DNA of 64,000 bases from an uncultured Isosphaeraceae bacterium (GTDB lineage: Bacteria; Planctomycetota; Planctomycetia; Isosphaerales; Isosphaeraceae): NCBI GenBank assembly GCA_945957605.1, contig CAMFLR010000013.1, positions 185,910 to 249,909 of the forward strand, in the 5' to 3' direction. The position numbers were made by a program, and so were the translations under genes. This document shows positions 63,785-64,000 of the stretch, piece by piece. Each line of letters opens with the position of its first letter. Within the stretch, counting starts at the first letter, position 1. The notes beneath the pieces were generated by a model. The model saw only the letters and a program-made list of their open reading frames with translations. It was not told the DNA's origin and did no database searches.

Positions 63785-63832
63785 GCGAGGCCGTGAATCT
63801 CATCCAAGTAGATTCACGGCCTCGCGTTATTC
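63785..63832 (+). terminator. Terminator of the TPR operon
   Basis: Perfect 16-bp stem GCGAGGCCGTGAATCT (63785-63800) / AGATTCACGGCCTCGC (63810-63825), then GTTATTCTATG. The T tract is weak but the stem is very strong. Confidence 0.82.
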
Positions 63833-63916
63833 TATGTTAGGTTCATGCTAGAGTTCGGTGTAGCTCGCCATTTCTGGGTGCCACTGGTTGTATTCAACCA
63901 GTGCGTTGGACGTCAT

Positions 63917-64000
63917 TTAGGGAACACTGGTGGAGTACCCAATAGTGTCCGGGATTCCTGTTTCGGTGAAGCCATTGTCGGATCGTCCGTCCACAGACGC
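63917..64000 (-). CDS. Possible 3' end of a minus-strand gene entering from the right
   Basis: The minus strand is open from the right edge to a TAA at 63917-63919, reading SVDGRSDNGFTETGIPDTIG and ending GYSTSVP. An ATG follows the stop at once (TAAATG), in frame with 22 more codons to 63848. Too little is visible to name a family; it may be chance. Confidence 0.3.
   Translation of the reverse strand, partial: ASVDGRSDNGFTETGIPDTIGYSTSVP

Overview
The window looks like a chromosomal segment of a planctomycete, most likely of the Isosphaerales type. The evidence is family content: a DUF1559 prepilin-like protein with the C-terminal H-x9-DG motif, a surface protein with the LEGRALLA N-terminal motif, DUF1571 and DUF1583-like proteins, leucine-rich-repeat proteins sharing an RPRLSIRGLM-type membrane anchor, NIPSNAP, a Tat-exported Gfo/Idh/MocA oxidoreductase, and csrA-fliW. 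GC is moderately high, genes are spaced out with few operons, and no tRNA, rRNA, CRISPR, insertion sequence or prophage was seen. The placement is inference from families, not from a marker gene.

Layout. 0-5.4 kb (minus strand): the end of an efflux adaptor gene and two tandem, nearly identical genes for exported Gly-Met-rich proteins, each with the same terminator hairpin. 5.8-15.4 kb (plus): threonine synthase-like gene coupled to a GH99-like hydrolase, a membrane protein, two tandem LRR genes, an NTF2-like protein, a SUKH-like protein, and an OGFr-domain gene broken by a frameshift. 15.7-18.9 kb (minus): fliW-csrA, a small Cys-containing protein and a DUF1571 protein. 19.3-31.5 kb: thiC, a GAF membrane protein coupled to a 54-residue protein, a large surface protein, an esterase, a DUF1559 protein, a beta-propeller protein, an RraB-like and a VOC protein. 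31.7-37.6 kb (minus): a class-I amidotransferase fold protein without its catalytic cysteine, a Rieske/cytochrome b-c complex, an NrnA-like phosphoesterase and a crystallin-J1-type protein. 37.8-40.2 kb (plus): a three-gene cluster of a TIGR04222 membrane protein with a Cys/Gly tail, an MNIO (DUF692) enzyme and a partner protein. 40.3-50.6 kb: FG-GAP protein, LegB-like epimerase, a VGPP-repeat protein, a large exported TPR/GMGG protein whose two halves are joined by a nine-A slippery run, a Gfo/Idh/MocA oxidoreductase and a SUKH protein. 50.7-63.8 kb (plus): HtrA-like protease, NIPSNAP, threonine dehydratase, three paralogous exported proteins, YajQ, another LRR protein and two exported TPR proteins.

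Most interesting points. (1) The MNIO cluster looks like a post-translational modification system acting on the Cys-rich tail of a membrane protein. (2) The A9 run at 47035-47043 joins two open frames into a predicted 1005-residue protein, which implies slippage, a real mutation or a homopolymer error. (3) The cytochrome b keeps the Qo site and the b-L heme histidines but has lost both b-H histidines. (4) The tandem GMGG genes are identical over 1109 bp but divergent on either side, a pattern of recent gene conversion. All coordinates and translations were read by eye; no database search was run.
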